A DNA stretch of 64,000 nucleotides from an uncultured bacterium (GCA_947643715.1 CANRXB010000001.1:52397-116396); one strand, 5' to 3'. Positions 33,852 through 42,696 are shown, numbered from the stretch's first letter. Made by a program: numbers and translations. Notes: a model not told the origin generated them from the sequence alone.

Positions 33852-34666
33852 ACCTGTTCACCCCAAAAGAGTGCGCGGCCAATCACGCCGCCGCAGGCCG
33901 TGCCAAAACGCAGATGCCCGTTTTGAAAATGTTCCTGCTGGCGGTGTTGGCTGGGGCCTTCATCGCCATGGGGGCGGCGGTGACCAACACTGCCGTCCAC
34001 TCCATCGGCAACGTGGGCGTGGCCCGGATGGTGTGCGGGCTGCTGTTCCCCTTCGGGCTGGCCATGGTGGTGCTCACCGGAGCCGAGCTATTCACCGGCA
34101 ACACCCTCATCATCATCTCCGTCCTGGACGGCCAGGCCACGGCGGCGGGGATGGTGCGCAACTGGGCGGTGGTCTACCTAGGCAACGCCGTGGGGGCCAT
34201 GCTGGTGGCCGCGGGCTGCGCCTTTGGCGGACAGCTCGACTACTCCGGCGGGCATCTGGCGGCGTTCACCATGGAGCTGGCAGCGGGCAAGTGCGCCCTG
34301 CCGGTGGGCAATGCCATCCTCCTGGGCATCCTCTGTAACGTCCTTGTGACGGCGGGGGTGCTGCTGTCCCTGTCCGCGAAGGATCTGACGGGCCGGGTAG
34401 TGGGCGCCTACCTTCCGGTGGCGTTCTTCGTGATCTGCGGCTTCGAGCATTGCATCGCCAACCTGTTCTACATACCTGCGGGGCTGTTCGCCAGGGCCGT
34501 GCCCGCCTACGCCGCTCTTGCCGCCGACATGGGGTCGGACCTGTCCGCCCTGACCTGGGGGGCTTTCCTCTTTCGCAACCTGCTCCCGGTAACGGTGGGG
34601 AACATCCTCGGCGGCACGGCCCTGGGCGGGCTGTACTGGTACTGCCATGGCCGCAGGGAGCCGTGA
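33848..34666 (+). CDS. Formate/nitrite transporter family channel
   Basis: 272 aa with six hydrophobic segments. FNT signatures are present: GAELFTGNTLI in the second to third helices and GFEHCIANLFYIPAG in the fifth. Members conduct formate, nitrite, hydrosulfide or short organic acids as pentamers. No formate or nitrite genes are adjacent, so the substrate is open; formate or acetate is plausible in a fermenter. It is coupled to DUF2200 upstream and followed by a hairpin. Confidence 0.9.
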   Translation: MNLFTPKECAANHAAAGRAKTQMPVLKMFLLAVLAGAFIAMGAAVTNTAVHSIGNVGVARMVCGLLFPFGLAMVVLTGAELFTGNTLIIISVLDGQATAAGMVRNWAVVYLGNAVGAMLVAAGCAFGGQLDYSGGHLAAFTMELAAGKCALPVGNAILLGILCNVLVTAGVLLSLSAKDLTGRVVGAYLPVAFFVICGFEHCIANLFYIPAGLFARAVPAYAALAADMGSDLSALTWGAFLFRNLLPVTVGNILGGTALGGLYWYCHGRREP

Positions 34667-34705
34667 GCGCTGCCGGCATGACAAGGAAAACGACGGAGAT
34701 GAAGG

Positions 34706-34740
34706 ACTCCCGCCGGGATGCGATCCCGGCGGGAGTTTGA
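34706..34740 (+). terminator. Hairpin after the FNT gene
   Basis: A perfect 14-bp stem (34706-34719 with 34723-34736) with a 3-nt loop and a short TTTG tail. Confidence 0.65.
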
Positions 34741-34809
34741 AATGATGCGGCTATCTTAACGGTATGACGTACCTTCGAGTTCTTCCATGAAAGCGGTCTT
34801 TCGTTGGGC

Positions 34810-35253
34810 TCAGATCTGCACCTCAGCATCCAAGAACTTCTCACAAATGCGCACGAACCGGTCGGCGTCCTCCGGCCCGATGGCGTCGATGACCGCCTGG
34901 GCCAAGGCCAGCGGCCGCTGATGGACCGCCAGAAAATCCGCCAGGCGTTGGGGGGCCAAGCGCAGGGACAGTGCCCGTCCACTCCGCTCCTTCACCAAGT
35001 AACCCTGGGCACACAGGGAGTCGATGGTGCGGTTGGCCAGGCTCTTCAGCATATTGGTCCGTTTCAGGATGGATCGGAGGGGCACCCGTCCCACGCCGTC
35101 CGCCCGGTACTGGTCATAGACCAGCTTCATGACCACCGCCTCGTTGTAAGTCAGCTCCTGAGTCATCCGGGAGTCCTTGAAAAAACCGTTGATGCCGATC
35201 CAGGCGGACAACAGCCGCTCTCGCAGGTCATCGTTCTCCATCGTTCGATCCAT
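34810..35253 (-). CDS. MarR-type transcriptional regulator
   Basis: 147 aa. The pattern of an N-terminal dimer helix, winged helix (LTYNEAVVMKLVYDQ, LRSILKRTNMLKSLANRTID, GYLVKERSGR) and C-terminal helices is that of MarR. Its ATG follows directly on the stop of the amide hydrolase gene (35254), so the two are one transcript and translation is likely coupled. A palindromic site in the promoter upstream of the hydrolase (36512-36526) is a possible self-operator. Confidence 0.85.
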   Translation of the reverse strand: MDRTMENDDLRERLLSAWIGINGFFKDSRMTQELTYNEAVVMKLVYDQYRADGVGRVPLRSILKRTNMLKSLANRTIDSLCAQGYLVKERSGRALSLRLAPQRLADFLAVHQRPLALAQAVIDAIGPEDADRFVRICEKFLDAEVQI

Positions 35254-36447
35254 TCAGGAGGCCGGAGCCAGTTGGTAGGTATGGGCCGGCTCGCCGTAAT
35301 GCTCGTTGCCCACCCACACGGCGGTGCGGTGGGTGAGGTCGTACACCACGCTGTGGACGGTGACCGTATCCCCGTCCTGCTTCCAGCTCCGCCGCCCCAC
35401 CTGGGCGAGCAGGTCCATGGCGGCATCCCCATCGGCAAGGATGCCGTCGGCTTCGTCCAGGGCCGCGGTGAGATGCTCATAACGGTCCAGCCCCTTCATG
35501 GACTCCTCCGGCTCCCCCTCATAGTAACCGGGGGTGAGGATGTAGTTGGTCACCGCCTGGTAGGGTGCATCGTCGGACCAGATCACGTTGAGCTCCCGCT
35601 TGGCACCATCGGTGTCGGTGCTGTCGGTGGCGTTCACCCACTCTAGCACCGCGCTGCGGCCGGTGGCATCAGCGATCATATAGTGGAAGGTGCTGTTGGC
35701 GGAATCGTGGAGATCATAGGCGGAGATGAGCTCCACCGCCTCCTCCACCGTATCGGCATAGTCCAGGACCATGCGGAGCATGGTGGTAGAGGTGAGGTCG
35801 GGCTTTCCCGTCTGCTGGTCGGTGGGGGGCGTGTTGCCCTCCGGGCCCTGGAAGCTCATGTAGATGCCGCAGGCCAGCCCCGCGTCGTTGACGCCGTCCA
35901 GCGGCACATAGGGCGCGGCCAGCATGAGCACCTTGTCCATCAGCCCCTGGGGCACGCTGTTTTGGTCGATGCCGATGAACTGGAGGTCCACGGTGGACAC
36001 GGAGGCGTGCCGGCCATTTCCCGGGTCGGTGTAGACGATGCAGGTGTTGGTGCGGGAGAAGTCATAGTTCCGGGCAAAAAGCCGGTCCCCTGCCGGGGTG
36101 GCTGCGGTGAAGGAAGAGCAGGCGATGTCGCTCTCACCGATATCCATGGGGATGAGGCCCTTGGTGATGCGTTGGGTGATGAAGGCGATGAGCTCCGAGT
36201 CGTTGGACGCCCCGCCCTGTTCCAGAAACTCGTCGAAGTAGTAGCCGCCGGACACCTCCATCTGATACACCGCGCCATCCTGGTGGGCGTCGTCCGGTGG
36301 GGCGAGCTGCCTGATGGAGAAGAGCGTGGCCAGTTCGTTATGCCAGAGGGCGAATACCGCGATGCACGACACAAGGATCAGGCCGAGCAGGGCGGCCAGC
36401 GCGATCTTCAGTATCCGCAGGCCGGGCAAGGCTTTTTTCGTATCCAT
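35254..36447 (-). CDS. Membrane-anchored linear amide C-N hydrolase (Ntn, C45/choloylglycine type)
   Basis: 397 aa. Residues 10-32 form a membrane anchor. The catalytic part begins with the nucleophile Cys in DIACSSFTA, followed by ARNYDFSRTN (conserved Arg/Asn-Asp), and later GVNDAGLACG and NSTFHYMIAD. This is the N-terminal-nucleophile hydrolase fold of bile-salt hydrolases, penicillin acylase and acid-ceramidase/NAAA enzymes. The internal position of Cys, after about 110 residues, requires self-cleavage as in the NAAA group. The substrate is probably a fatty-acid amide or related acyl amide outside the cell. It is followed without a gap by a MarR regulator. Confidence 0.75.
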   Translation of the reverse strand: MDTKKALPGLRILKIALAALLGLILVSCIAVFALWHNELATLFSIRQLAPPDDAHQDGAVYQMEVSGGYYFDEFLEQGGASNDSELIAFITQRITKGLIPMDIGESDIACSSFTAATPAGDRLFARNYDFSRTNTCIVYTDPGNGRHASVSTVDLQFIGIDQNSVPQGLMDKVLMLAAPYVPLDGVNDAGLACGIYMSFQGPEGNTPPTDQQTGKPDLTSTTMLRMVLDYADTVEEAVELISAYDLHDSANSTFHYMIADATGRSAVLEWVNATDSTDTDGAKRELNVIWSDDAPYQAVTNYILTPGYYEGEPEESMKGLDRYEHLTAALDEADGILADGDAAMDLLAQVGRRSWKQDGDTVTVHSVVYDLTHRTAVWVGNEHYGEPAHTYQLAPAS

Positions 36448-36511
36448 AAAATATGGCTCCTTTCAAAACCTGTCGTTGCGTTCCGGGGCGGTAGGCTATG
36501 CCGCCCCATAT

Positions 36512-36562
36512 GTTCACTTTGTAAACTTTTGAGAGTGTACCACATCCGTACCCATTTTGCAA
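36512..36562 (-). promoter_or_regulatory. Promoter and candidate MarR operator of the amide hydrolase operon
   Basis: On the minus strand, TTGCAA (36557-36562), 17 bp, TACACT (36534-36539). Just downstream, 36512-36526 reads GTTCACTTTGTAAAC, an imperfect palindrome placed where a repressor would block transcription. The link to the MarR protein is inference. Confidence 0.55.
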
Positions 36563-36739
36563 GCGCTTTTTTGTCGGGCAGGTCCTCGCGTCGGATGGGG
36601 CAAGGCTATCGAGGTAGATGAACGCAACGATCCGTACTTTAGCGGTCAAGCGCTCGAACGCTAAATGACGGCTCCGGCAGGACAAAAGCATCCGTACATC
36701 TCAAGTGCGCCGCGGGACCCATTTATCCGGCGCTGCCTC

Positions 36740-36768
36740 TTGACGCGGCGTCCAAAATGTGCCAAACT
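36740..36768 (+). promoter_or_regulatory. Promoter of the GreA-like gene
   Basis: TTGACG (36740-36745), 17 bp, CAAACT (36763-36768), 28 bp before the ATG. Confidence 0.55.
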
Positions 36769-36796
36769 GTCATCAGACCATACAGGAGGTGTCCCT

Positions 36797-37300
36797 ATGC
36801 ACAACGAACTGACCGAAAAGGACCTTGAACTGATGCGCCAGGAGCTGGAGTACCGCCGCAACGTGCTGCGCCCCCAATTGATCGAGGACGTACAGACCGC
36901 CCGGGCCTTCGGCGACCTGAGCGAGAACTTTGAATACAAAGCCGCCAAACGGGACAAGAATCGTAACGACAGCCGCTGCCGCTATCTGGAGAACATGATC
37001 CGCACCGCTGTGGTAATCTCCGGAAAATCGGCGGAAGGTACGGTGGGCCTATATGACAAGGTCACCTTCTACGTGGAGGAGGACGGCGAGAGCGTGACCT
37101 GCCAGATCGTCACTACCGTGCGCCAGGACGCGCTGAAGGACCTGATCAGCAAGGAGTCCCCGGTGGGCCGGGCGGTACTGGGCCGCAAGGTGGGCGAGCG
37201 TGCGACCGTACATGTCAACGACAGCTACAGCTACGATATCGTCATCCAGTCCATCGAGCCCGGCGAGGACACCGGCGAGGCCCCGTTGGTGCGGTTCTGA
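36797..37300 (+). CDS. GreA/GreB-family transcription elongation factor
   Basis: 167 aa from ATG 36797 with AGGAGGTG 7 nt upstream. The N-terminal coiled coil carries the tip motif GDLSENFEYKAAK, with the acidic residues that promote RNA cleavage in stalled RNA polymerase. The C-terminal FKBP-like part includes VGLYDKVTFYVEEDG and SPVGRAVLGRKVGE. It could be the main GreA or a second paralogue; the genome has to be checked for another copy. It is followed 60 bp later by the DUF1576 gene. Confidence 0.85.
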   Translation: MHNELTEKDLELMRQELEYRRNVLRPQLIEDVQTARAFGDLSENFEYKAAKRDKNRNDSRCRYLENMIRTAVVISGKSAEGTVGLYDKVTFYVEEDGESVTCQIVTTVRQDALKDLISKESPVGRAVLGRKVGERATVHVNDSYSYDIVIQSIEPGEDTGEAPLVRF

Positions 37301-37360
37301 GGGACGGCCTGACCACATATCCGATCCGCGCCGCGCGCGCCAAAAAAGGAGCTGAACGAT

Positions 37361-38698
37361 ATGAGCCGCACCACGCCCCGGCGCAATGCGACCCTGCTGC
37401 CTGCCTCTGCTCTGTTCGGGGCAGCGTTGGTGGTCTTTGGGCTGTGCCAGGCCCCCTTCGCCGAGATCCTTTCCGGCCTGCATACCATCGTCACCGTGGA
37501 GGACGTGCTCATCACCGATTATATCGCCGTAGCCGGCGCCGGCGCTGCCTTCGTCAACGCCGGGCTGGTCACCCTGGTCAGCGTGCTCATCCTCAGGGCT
37601 GCCGACGACCCCGCCAACGGCGCCACCCTGGTGACCATCGGGCTGATGTCCGGCTTCTCCCTGTTCGGCAAGAACATCGTCAATATGTGGCCCTGCCTCC
37701 TTGGCACGATGCTCTACGCCCTGGTGAAAAAGGAGGGCTTCACGAAGCATGTCAACCTGGCCCTGCGGGGCACCGCCCTGGCTCCCATGGTGAGCTTCAT
37801 GACGGTGCGCTTCAGCCCATGGCTGGGGATCGCCATGGGGCTGGTGGTGGGCTTCCTCCTGCCTCCGGTGGCGGAGCACGCCCATCGGGTCCAGAACGGC
37901 ATGAACCTGTACAGCGTGGGCTTCTCCTGCGGCCTGTTGGCCATGATGATGGTGCCGGCCTTCAAGGCTTTCGGCTTGGAGCCGACCTCCGCCCACTACT
38001 GGTCCAGCGGCGACGACCTCCGGCTGGGGATCGCCCTGGTGGTACTGTGCGCGATATCCATCGCCGGAGGGCTGGCCCGGGGGCCGAAGCCGGTGCTCAC
38101 CAAGTATCGAGCCCTGCTGCGCACCTCCGGCCGGGTGCCCAGCGACTATGTGCGCACCTTCACGCCCGGCCCTGTGCTGGTGAACATGGGGGTGAACGGG
38201 CTCATCGCAACGGGCTATATCCTGCTCACCGGCGGCGACCTGAACGGAGCGACCATCGGGGCCATCTTCACCATCATCGGCTTTTCCGGCTATGGCAAGC
38301 ACGCGTTCAACATCGTCCCCGTCATGGCGGGGGTGCTGCTGGGCAGTCTGTTCAACCATGTGGACCCCAACAGCAGCGCCCTACAGCTCGCGGGACTGTT
38401 CGGCACCACGCTGGCTCCCTTCGCCGGGGTGTTCGGCTGGCCCTTCGGCGTGCTGGCGGGACTGATCCACTCATCGGTGGTGCTGCAGGCCGGGCTGCCT
38501 TTGGAGGGGATGAACCTCTACAACAACGGCTTTTCCGGCGGACTGGTGGCCATCGTGCTCTACCCGGTCCTCACCTCTCTGGTGAAGCGCCGCCGGCCTG
38601 TGCTGATGGAGGAGGATCTGTTCGCGATGTTCGCCTCGGACGACCCGCAGCCCCCGGAAGAGCTGCCGGGTCCGGACGACACGGCTCCCCGATCATGA
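37361..38698 (+). CDS. DUF1576 family polytopic membrane protein
   Basis: 445 aa, AAAGGAG upstream, about 12 hydrophobic segments. Two halves look related: GLMSGFSLFGKNIVNMWP in the first and FTIIGFSGYGKHAFNIVPV in the second, which suggests an internal duplication as in many transporters. Other marks are AHRVQNGMNLYSVGFSCGL and GLPLEGMNLYNNGFSGGLVA. The transported substrate of DUF1576 is not known. It may be transcribed with the GreA-like gene. Confidence 0.85.
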   Translation: MSRTTPRRNATLLPASALFGAALVVFGLCQAPFAEILSGLHTIVTVEDVLITDYIAVAGAGAAFVNAGLVTLVSVLILRAADDPANGATLVTIGLMSGFSLFGKNIVNMWPCLLGTMLYALVKKEGFTKHVNLALRGTALAPMVSFMTVRFSPWLGIAMGLVVGFLLPPVAEHAHRVQNGMNLYSVGFSCGLLAMMMVPAFKAFGLEPTSAHYWSSGDDLRLGIALVVLCAISIAGGLARGPKPVLTKYRALLRTSGRVPSDYVRTFTPGPVLVNMGVNGLIATGYILLTGGDLNGATIGAIFTIIGFSGYGKHAFNIVPVMAGVLLGSLFNHVDPNSSALQLAGLFGTTLAPFAGVFGWPFGVLAGLIHSSVVLQAGLPLEGMNLYNNGFSGGLVAIVLYPVLTSLVKRRRPVLMEEDLFAMFASDDPQPPEELPGPDDTAPRS

Positions 38699-38728
38699 AC
38701 GAGGCCCGGTCGCACGACCGAGAGCCGA

Positions 38729-38787
38729 CCCAAAACGTCACGAGAGCGGCGTGGTCACAGACCATGCCGCTCTCGTGACGTTTTGGG
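38729..38787. terminator. Very long hairpin between convergent genes
   Basis: 28-base arms (38729-38756 and 38760-38787) pair along their whole length with one G-U and a 3-nt ACA loop. It lies between the convergent DUF1576 and prepilin-peptidase genes. The stem is about twice as long as usual terminators here, and a smaller CGGTCG/CGACCG hairpin precedes it. Confidence 0.75.
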
Positions 38788-38828
38788 CCGCATGTCCCCA
38801 CCGGACCGCCTCCATACGCTCCTCTCCC

Positions 38829-39524
38829 TCAAAACAGGCTCAGATACCATTGGATCGTCGGTCCGCCAAAGCACAGGCTCACCACCATCCCCGCCGCAAA
38901 AAACGGGCTGAGCGGGAGCTCCGGCCCCCAGACCCTCCCGGTCAGCAGCGCGAAGCTCAGCCCCAGCAGGCTCATCGTCAACAGCCCCAGCAGCATTTGC
39001 GGCCAGGTGAGGTACAATGCCACGGCGAACAGCAGCTTCATGTCCCCGCTTCCCATGATCTCCCTATCCATGAGCCGCTCCGCCAGCAGCACCGCCCCCA
39101 GCAGCGCCGTCGGGACGGCGCACGCCGCCAGCGCCGCCAGCACCGCCTCCTTCAGCGGCTGACGCAGCACCAGCGCCCACACCGCCCGGCCGACTGCCAA
39201 GGCCAGCACCAAGGGGTCGGGGATCGTTTGAGCGGTGCAGTCGGCCAGGGACAGGGCCAGCAGCAGCACGGTGAACATGAGCCATTGCCCCAGCTCCGCC
39301 ACAGGGCCGAAAGCGAGGCCCACGCAGATGAACGCGATCGCACCGGCCAGCTCCGCCCACAGGCGTCTGAACGAGGCCCCCTCCCCGGTGCACCGGCCCC
39401 GGCCTGCCGCCCAGTAGGAAACAGCGTGGTCCGATAAGCTACCTGCCACTGCCCCGAGCGCGGCCAGACAAAGGTATGACAAGACAGATGATATCATGAT
39501 TTCATGGGCTGGCAATGTATTCAA
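38829..39524 (-). CDS. Prepilin peptidase-like aspartic protease (A24 family)
   Basis: About 231 aa from TTG 39524; TTG 39512 or ATG 39497 are other starts. Seven to eight hydrophobic helices. The two catalytic Asp motifs are visible: ADCTAQTIPD and GSGDMKLLFA. The N-terminal cytoplasmic methylase part with its four cysteines is missing, so this is the short, peptidase-only form (like CpaA/TadV). It would cut type IV or Tad pilin leader peptides; no pilin or assembly gene is in the window. Confidence 0.85.
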   Translation of the reverse strand: MNTLPAHEIMISSVLSYLCLAALGAVAGSLSDHAVSYWAAGRGRCTGEGASFRRLWAELAGAIAFICVGLAFGPVAELGQWLMFTVLLLALSLADCTAQTIPDPLVLALAVGRAVWALVLRQPLKEAVLAALAACAVPTALLGAVLLAERLMDREIMGSGDMKLLFAVALYLTWPQMLLGLLTMSLLGLSFALLTGRVWGPELPLSPFFAAGMVVSLCFGGPTIQWYLSLF

Positions 39525-39721
39525 CTCCGTTCCCGGTTTTCTCTATATCTCCCATTGGGAAAAGGGACTTGCCGGAACGTCCCCCTTGTCCCATGTCTGA
39601 GGCTGAGGGACGACGTATCCGGCGCCGCCGCTGTCAAGATCGATGGACCGCCGCTGCACCAGATCCCTCCGCCCTGGCCAGGACGATCTGCATATGAGAC
39701 CGATATCATCTGAAAGTGATT

Positions 39722-39742
39722 GTATATCCGATTCGGATATAC
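39722..39742. promoter_or_regulatory. 21-bp perfect palindrome, likely operator of the XRE regulator
   Basis: GTATATCCGA (39722-39731) and TCGGATATAC (39733-39742) flank a single T. It lies 70 bp before the XRE gene start in its promoter region, the usual place for an autoregulatory operator. Confidence 0.7.
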
Positions 39743-39812
39743 GATCCTTTTATTGAGATACTATCTGTGTCCGGCGGACCGGCTTTGCAGCCGCTTGGAA
39801 GGGGGTGGGCAT

Positions 39813-40160
39813 GTGGAACTCGACTATCAGGCCATCGGCGTGCGGATCCGGCGGATGCGGAAAGCCCGGGGATTGACGCAGCAAACGTTAGCGGAATGGT
39901 CCGGCCAAGAGCCGTCCAACATCTCCCACATCGAGCGCGGGGCGACGAAGCTCAGCCTGCCCACGCTGGTGAGCATCGCGAACGCATTGGGCGTCACGGT
40001 GGACCAGATCCTGTGCGACAGCGTGGAGGCGTCCGCCACCGTGTTCCAGCAAGAGCTGACCCATATGCTCGCCGACTGCACCCACGCCGAGCTGCGCGTC
40101 ATCACCGAGACGGTGCGCGCACTGAAGAACAGCCTGCGTCAGATGCCGCCGGGAGGATGA
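39813..40160 (+). CDS. XRE-family helix-turn-helix regulator
   Basis: 115 aa from GTG 39813 with GGGGGTG close upstream. The HTH is clear: IGVRIRRMRKARGLTQQTLA, then SGQEPSNISHIERGATKLS and LPTLVSIANALGVTVDQIL. The C-terminal 45 residues are helical, perhaps for dimerisation. A 21-bp palindrome 70 bp upstream is a likely target. Its 3' end overlaps a small gene on the other strand by 22 bp, and the AgrA/AgrC-like pair follows downstream. Confidence 0.9.
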   Translation: MELDYQAIGVRIRRMRKARGLTQQTLAEWSGQEPSNISHIERGATKLSLPTLVSIANALGVTVDQILCDSVEASATVFQQELTHMLADCTHAELRVITETVRALKNSLRQMPPGG

Positions 40161-40402
40161 CGGGCATATCGGTCGAGCTGGACCTTCGGCCAGCAGCACA
40201 CCCCCACGTCCAGGGCCACCCGCTCCACGAGATGGAAATCGGCGTACCGGCAGGACCAGCAATCCACAGCGGCGGGGCCCAGCCCTACCGTCCGAGGCGC
40301 GAAACCGGGGCATCTCTGTCCAGGCCAGACGCTGCCGCCGGGTCTTGGCTTGCGCAGGACCTCGGAGAACGCGTCTTTTTTCATATGCCTTGCGGGCTCC
40401 AT
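40139..40402 (-). CDS. Small Cys-rich protein of unknown function
   Basis: 87 aa from ATG 40402; GAGGAGGG lies about 7 nt upstream, a strong site that supports a real gene. The middle and end contain DCWSCRYADFHLVE and DVGVCCWPKVQLD, so CxxC and CC pairs that could hold a metal. Similar short CWxCRYAD proteins occur, to my recollection, in related gut Clostridia without known role. Tail-to-tail overlap with the XRE gene and proximity to the AgrC/AgrA-like pair are noted, but no function is assigned. Confidence 0.55.
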   Translation of the reverse strand: MEPARHMKKDAFSEVLRKPRPGGSVWPGQRCPGFAPRTVGLGPAAVDCWSCRYADFHLVERVALDVGVCCWPKVQLDRYARHPPGGI

Positions 40403-40490
40403 GGACATCCCTCCTCATATCCAGCCGGCGGTCTTGGGTGCAATAAAGCAGAGGAGCTCCCCAATGTCCACGGTCATGGCACGGAAACGC

Positions 40491-40520
40491 TTGACAGGCA
40501 TATCGCGGTCGTGCTATTGT
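40491..40520 (+). promoter_or_regulatory. Promoter of the AgrA/AgrC-like operon
   Basis: Consensus TTGACA (40491-40496), 18 bp, TATTGT (40515-40520), about 95 bp before the response-regulator start. Confidence 0.7.
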
Positions 40521-40613
40521 TTATTTTAGCAAAAAAATCTCGTTTTTGGAGTGATGCGTAAAATCAGGTCGATTTTGCGCGTATTTTGCATCCTGGAGGG
40601 AGGGCGATGGGCC

Positions 40614-41357
40614 ATGCTGGACCTGGCATTGTGCGACGATGAGGCCGAACAGCTCGACATCGTCGGCCGCCTGCTCCGGGACTACGTCCAAGCCCGGCCC
40701 GAGCTGGCCATCAGGCTGTCCGTCTTTTCCTCCGGACGGGACCTGCTGGCCGCGGAGGAGGAGGGCGCCAGGTTCGACATATGCGTGCTGGACGTGGTGA
40801 TGCCGGAGCTGTCCGGCATCGAGCTGGGGATAGAGCTGCGGGAACGTGGCAGCGCCATCATCTATCTGACCATCTCCCCGGAATACGCGGTGGACTCTTA
40901 CGCGGCCAAGGCGTTCTATTACCTCGTGAAGCCGCCTGAGCCGGAACGGCTCTATCAGGTGCTGGACCAGGCGGTGGCCGCGATGGAAAAGCGCAGGACG
41001 GCCTGCATCACCGTCAAGATGCGCAACAGTCTGCGCCTGGTGCGGTTCGACCAGATCCTATACGCGGAACGGGCCGACCGGACGATCCGTTACCATCTGG
41101 CGAACGGAGAACAGTTGGACAGTGTGACGGTACGTGGCTCCTTCCAGGAGGAGATCTCGCCGCTGCTGGCAGATCCCAGGTTCCTGCTGTGTGGGGCCAG
41201 TTTCGTGGCCAATCTGTTCTATGTCATTGCGGTGGACAAAAGCTCCCTCCGGCTGGACGGCGGGGCCCATGTGCCATTGTCCCGCGGATCCGCTGCCCAG
41301 GCCCGGCAGCGGTGGCAGGATTTTTGGCTGGCCGGGCCGGGGAGGACAGGACGATGA
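40614..41357 (+). CDS. LytTR-type response regulator (AgrA-like)
   Basis: 247 aa from ATG 40614, with GGAGGG upstream. The receiver domain has LCDDEAEQ, phospho-Asp in CVLDVVMPELSG and the Lys in YYLVKPP. The LytTR DNA-binding domain (about 130-235) has RLVRFDQILYAERADRTI and FVANLFYVIAVDKSSLRL. It is paired with a GHKL kinase 46 bp downstream. Such pairs usually answer secreted peptides, but no agrB or agrD is visible in the window. Confidence 0.9.
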   Translation: MLDLALCDDEAEQLDIVGRLLRDYVQARPELAIRLSVFSSGRDLLAAEEEGARFDICVLDVVMPELSGIELGIELRERGSAIIYLTISPEYAVDSYAAKAFYYLVKPPEPERLYQVLDQAVAAMEKRRTACITVKMRNSLRLVRFDQILYAERADRTIRYHLANGEQLDSVTVRGSFQEEISPLLADPRFLLCGASFVANLFYVIAVDKSSLRLDGGAHVPLSRGSAAQARQRWQDFWLAGPGRTGR

Positions 41358-41403
41358 GGACATGGCCGCGACGGCGGGCCGAACACCGGGAAGGAGCAGA
41401 CAA

Positions 41404-42696
41404 ATGACGATCTTGCGGGACATCTCTTTTCTGTGGTCCATGCTCCATATCATCATCCTGCTCCTGCTGGTGTTCGAACCCCGATATTCCTGGCGGACCA
41501 CCCTGGCCGCGGGCTGCTCCGGCTGGGCGGCGATGCTCGCCGTCAATGTGCTGATCATGGCCTGGAAGGGCCCTGGCATCATCATGAGCATCGCCTTCTT
41601 TTCCTGTACGATCCCTTCCCTGCTGTTGTTCTTCACGCTGTCGCGGTATCGGGACGGACGGTTCTTCTTCGTGTTCTGCCTGAGCGACACCGTCTGCTTC
41701 TGGCTCCTGCAGGTCACGAACTTTTTGGACCGGCTGACGGGAGACACCTATGTCGTGATGCTGATCGGGTGGCTCATCGTGTTCCCGGTGGTGGAGATCC
41801 TGTTCTGGCGGTATCTGCGCCGCCCTTACTTAGAGCTCCAGAGCAAGCTGGGCCGGGGCTGGTGGCTGTTCGCGGCCATCGGCGCCACTTATTACCTCCT
41901 CATCATGGTCACATCGGTGCCGGTGGGTTCCCCCATGCCGGACACCATAGGGCTGATCCGCATCATCTTGGTGCTCATCCTCATGCCGCTGACCTATATG
42001 ACCATCCTCCATTCCCTTTGGCGGCAGATCCAGGTCCATGAGAGCAGCCGTCAGGCCCAGTTGCAGCGTCAGGAATACGAACGTACCATGCAGAAGATGG
42101 AGCTGGGGCGGATCTACCGCCACGACATGCGCCATCATCTCCTGGTCCTGGAGGGGATGCTCCAGCAAGGGGACAGCGTCAGCGCCCAGCGGTATATCGG
42201 AGAGTTGAGCGGCAAGCTGGTGGAGCTCAACCAGACGGCGTGGTGCGCCAACACCGCCGTCAATGCCGCGCTCACCGCTTACATCACCGAGGCCACACAG
42301 GCCGGATGCCGCATCGACGCGGAGGTGCATCTCCCAGCGGAGCTGCCCTATGGCGAGATGGATCTGTGCATCATCCTGTCCAACGCGCTGGAGAACGCGA
42401 TCAATGCCTGCAAAAAGAGCCCGCCGGCAGAGAGGGACATCCAGCTCCGGCTCATATTGACGGACAACCACCGGATCGCGCTCACGCTAGAGAACTCCTG
42501 CCCTGACCCGGTGAGGTTCAGCAGGGACGGCCTGCCTGTATCCTCCGGCCGGGAGGAGCACGGCCTGGGCCTGCACAGCATCCGGAGCACTGCGGAGCGG
42601 TATGGCGGGATGTTCCGCTGCGGCTGGGAGGCGGGCCGGTTCTCCCTCCAGGTCGTGATGTTCCCTCCGGAAAAGGAGGAGGGCTGTATGACATGA
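41404..42696 (+). CDS. GHKL sensor histidine kinase (AgrC-like)
   Basis: 430 aa from ATG 41404. Six N-terminal hydrophobic helices (1-215) form the sensor. Then comes a coiled linker, the phospho-His motif IYRHDMRHHLLVLEGML, and a GHKL ATPase with LCIILSNALENAINAC and GLGLHSIRSTAERYGG. This is the peptide-sensing HPK10 layout. The ligand is unknown. An exceptionally strong hairpin (42744-42782) ends the operon. Confidence 0.9.
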   Translation: MTILRDISFLWSMLHIIILLLLVFEPRYSWRTTLAAGCSGWAAMLAVNVLIMAWKGPGIIMSIAFFSCTIPSLLLFFTLSRYRDGRFFFVFCLSDTVCFWLLQVTNFLDRLTGDTYVVMLIGWLIVFPVVEILFWRYLRRPYLELQSKLGRGWWLFAAIGATYYLLIMVTSVPVGSPMPDTIGLIRIILVLILMPLTYMTILHSLWRQIQVHESSRQAQLQRQEYERTMQKMELGRIYRHDMRHHLLVLEGMLQQGDSVSAQRYIGELSGKLVELNQTAWCANTAVNAALTAYITEATQAGCRIDAEVHLPAELPYGEMDLCIILSNALENAINACKKSPPAERDIQLRLILTDNHRIALTLENSCPDPVRFSRDGLPVSSGREEHGLGLHSIRSTAERYGGMFRCGWEAGRFSLQVVMFPPEKEEGCMT

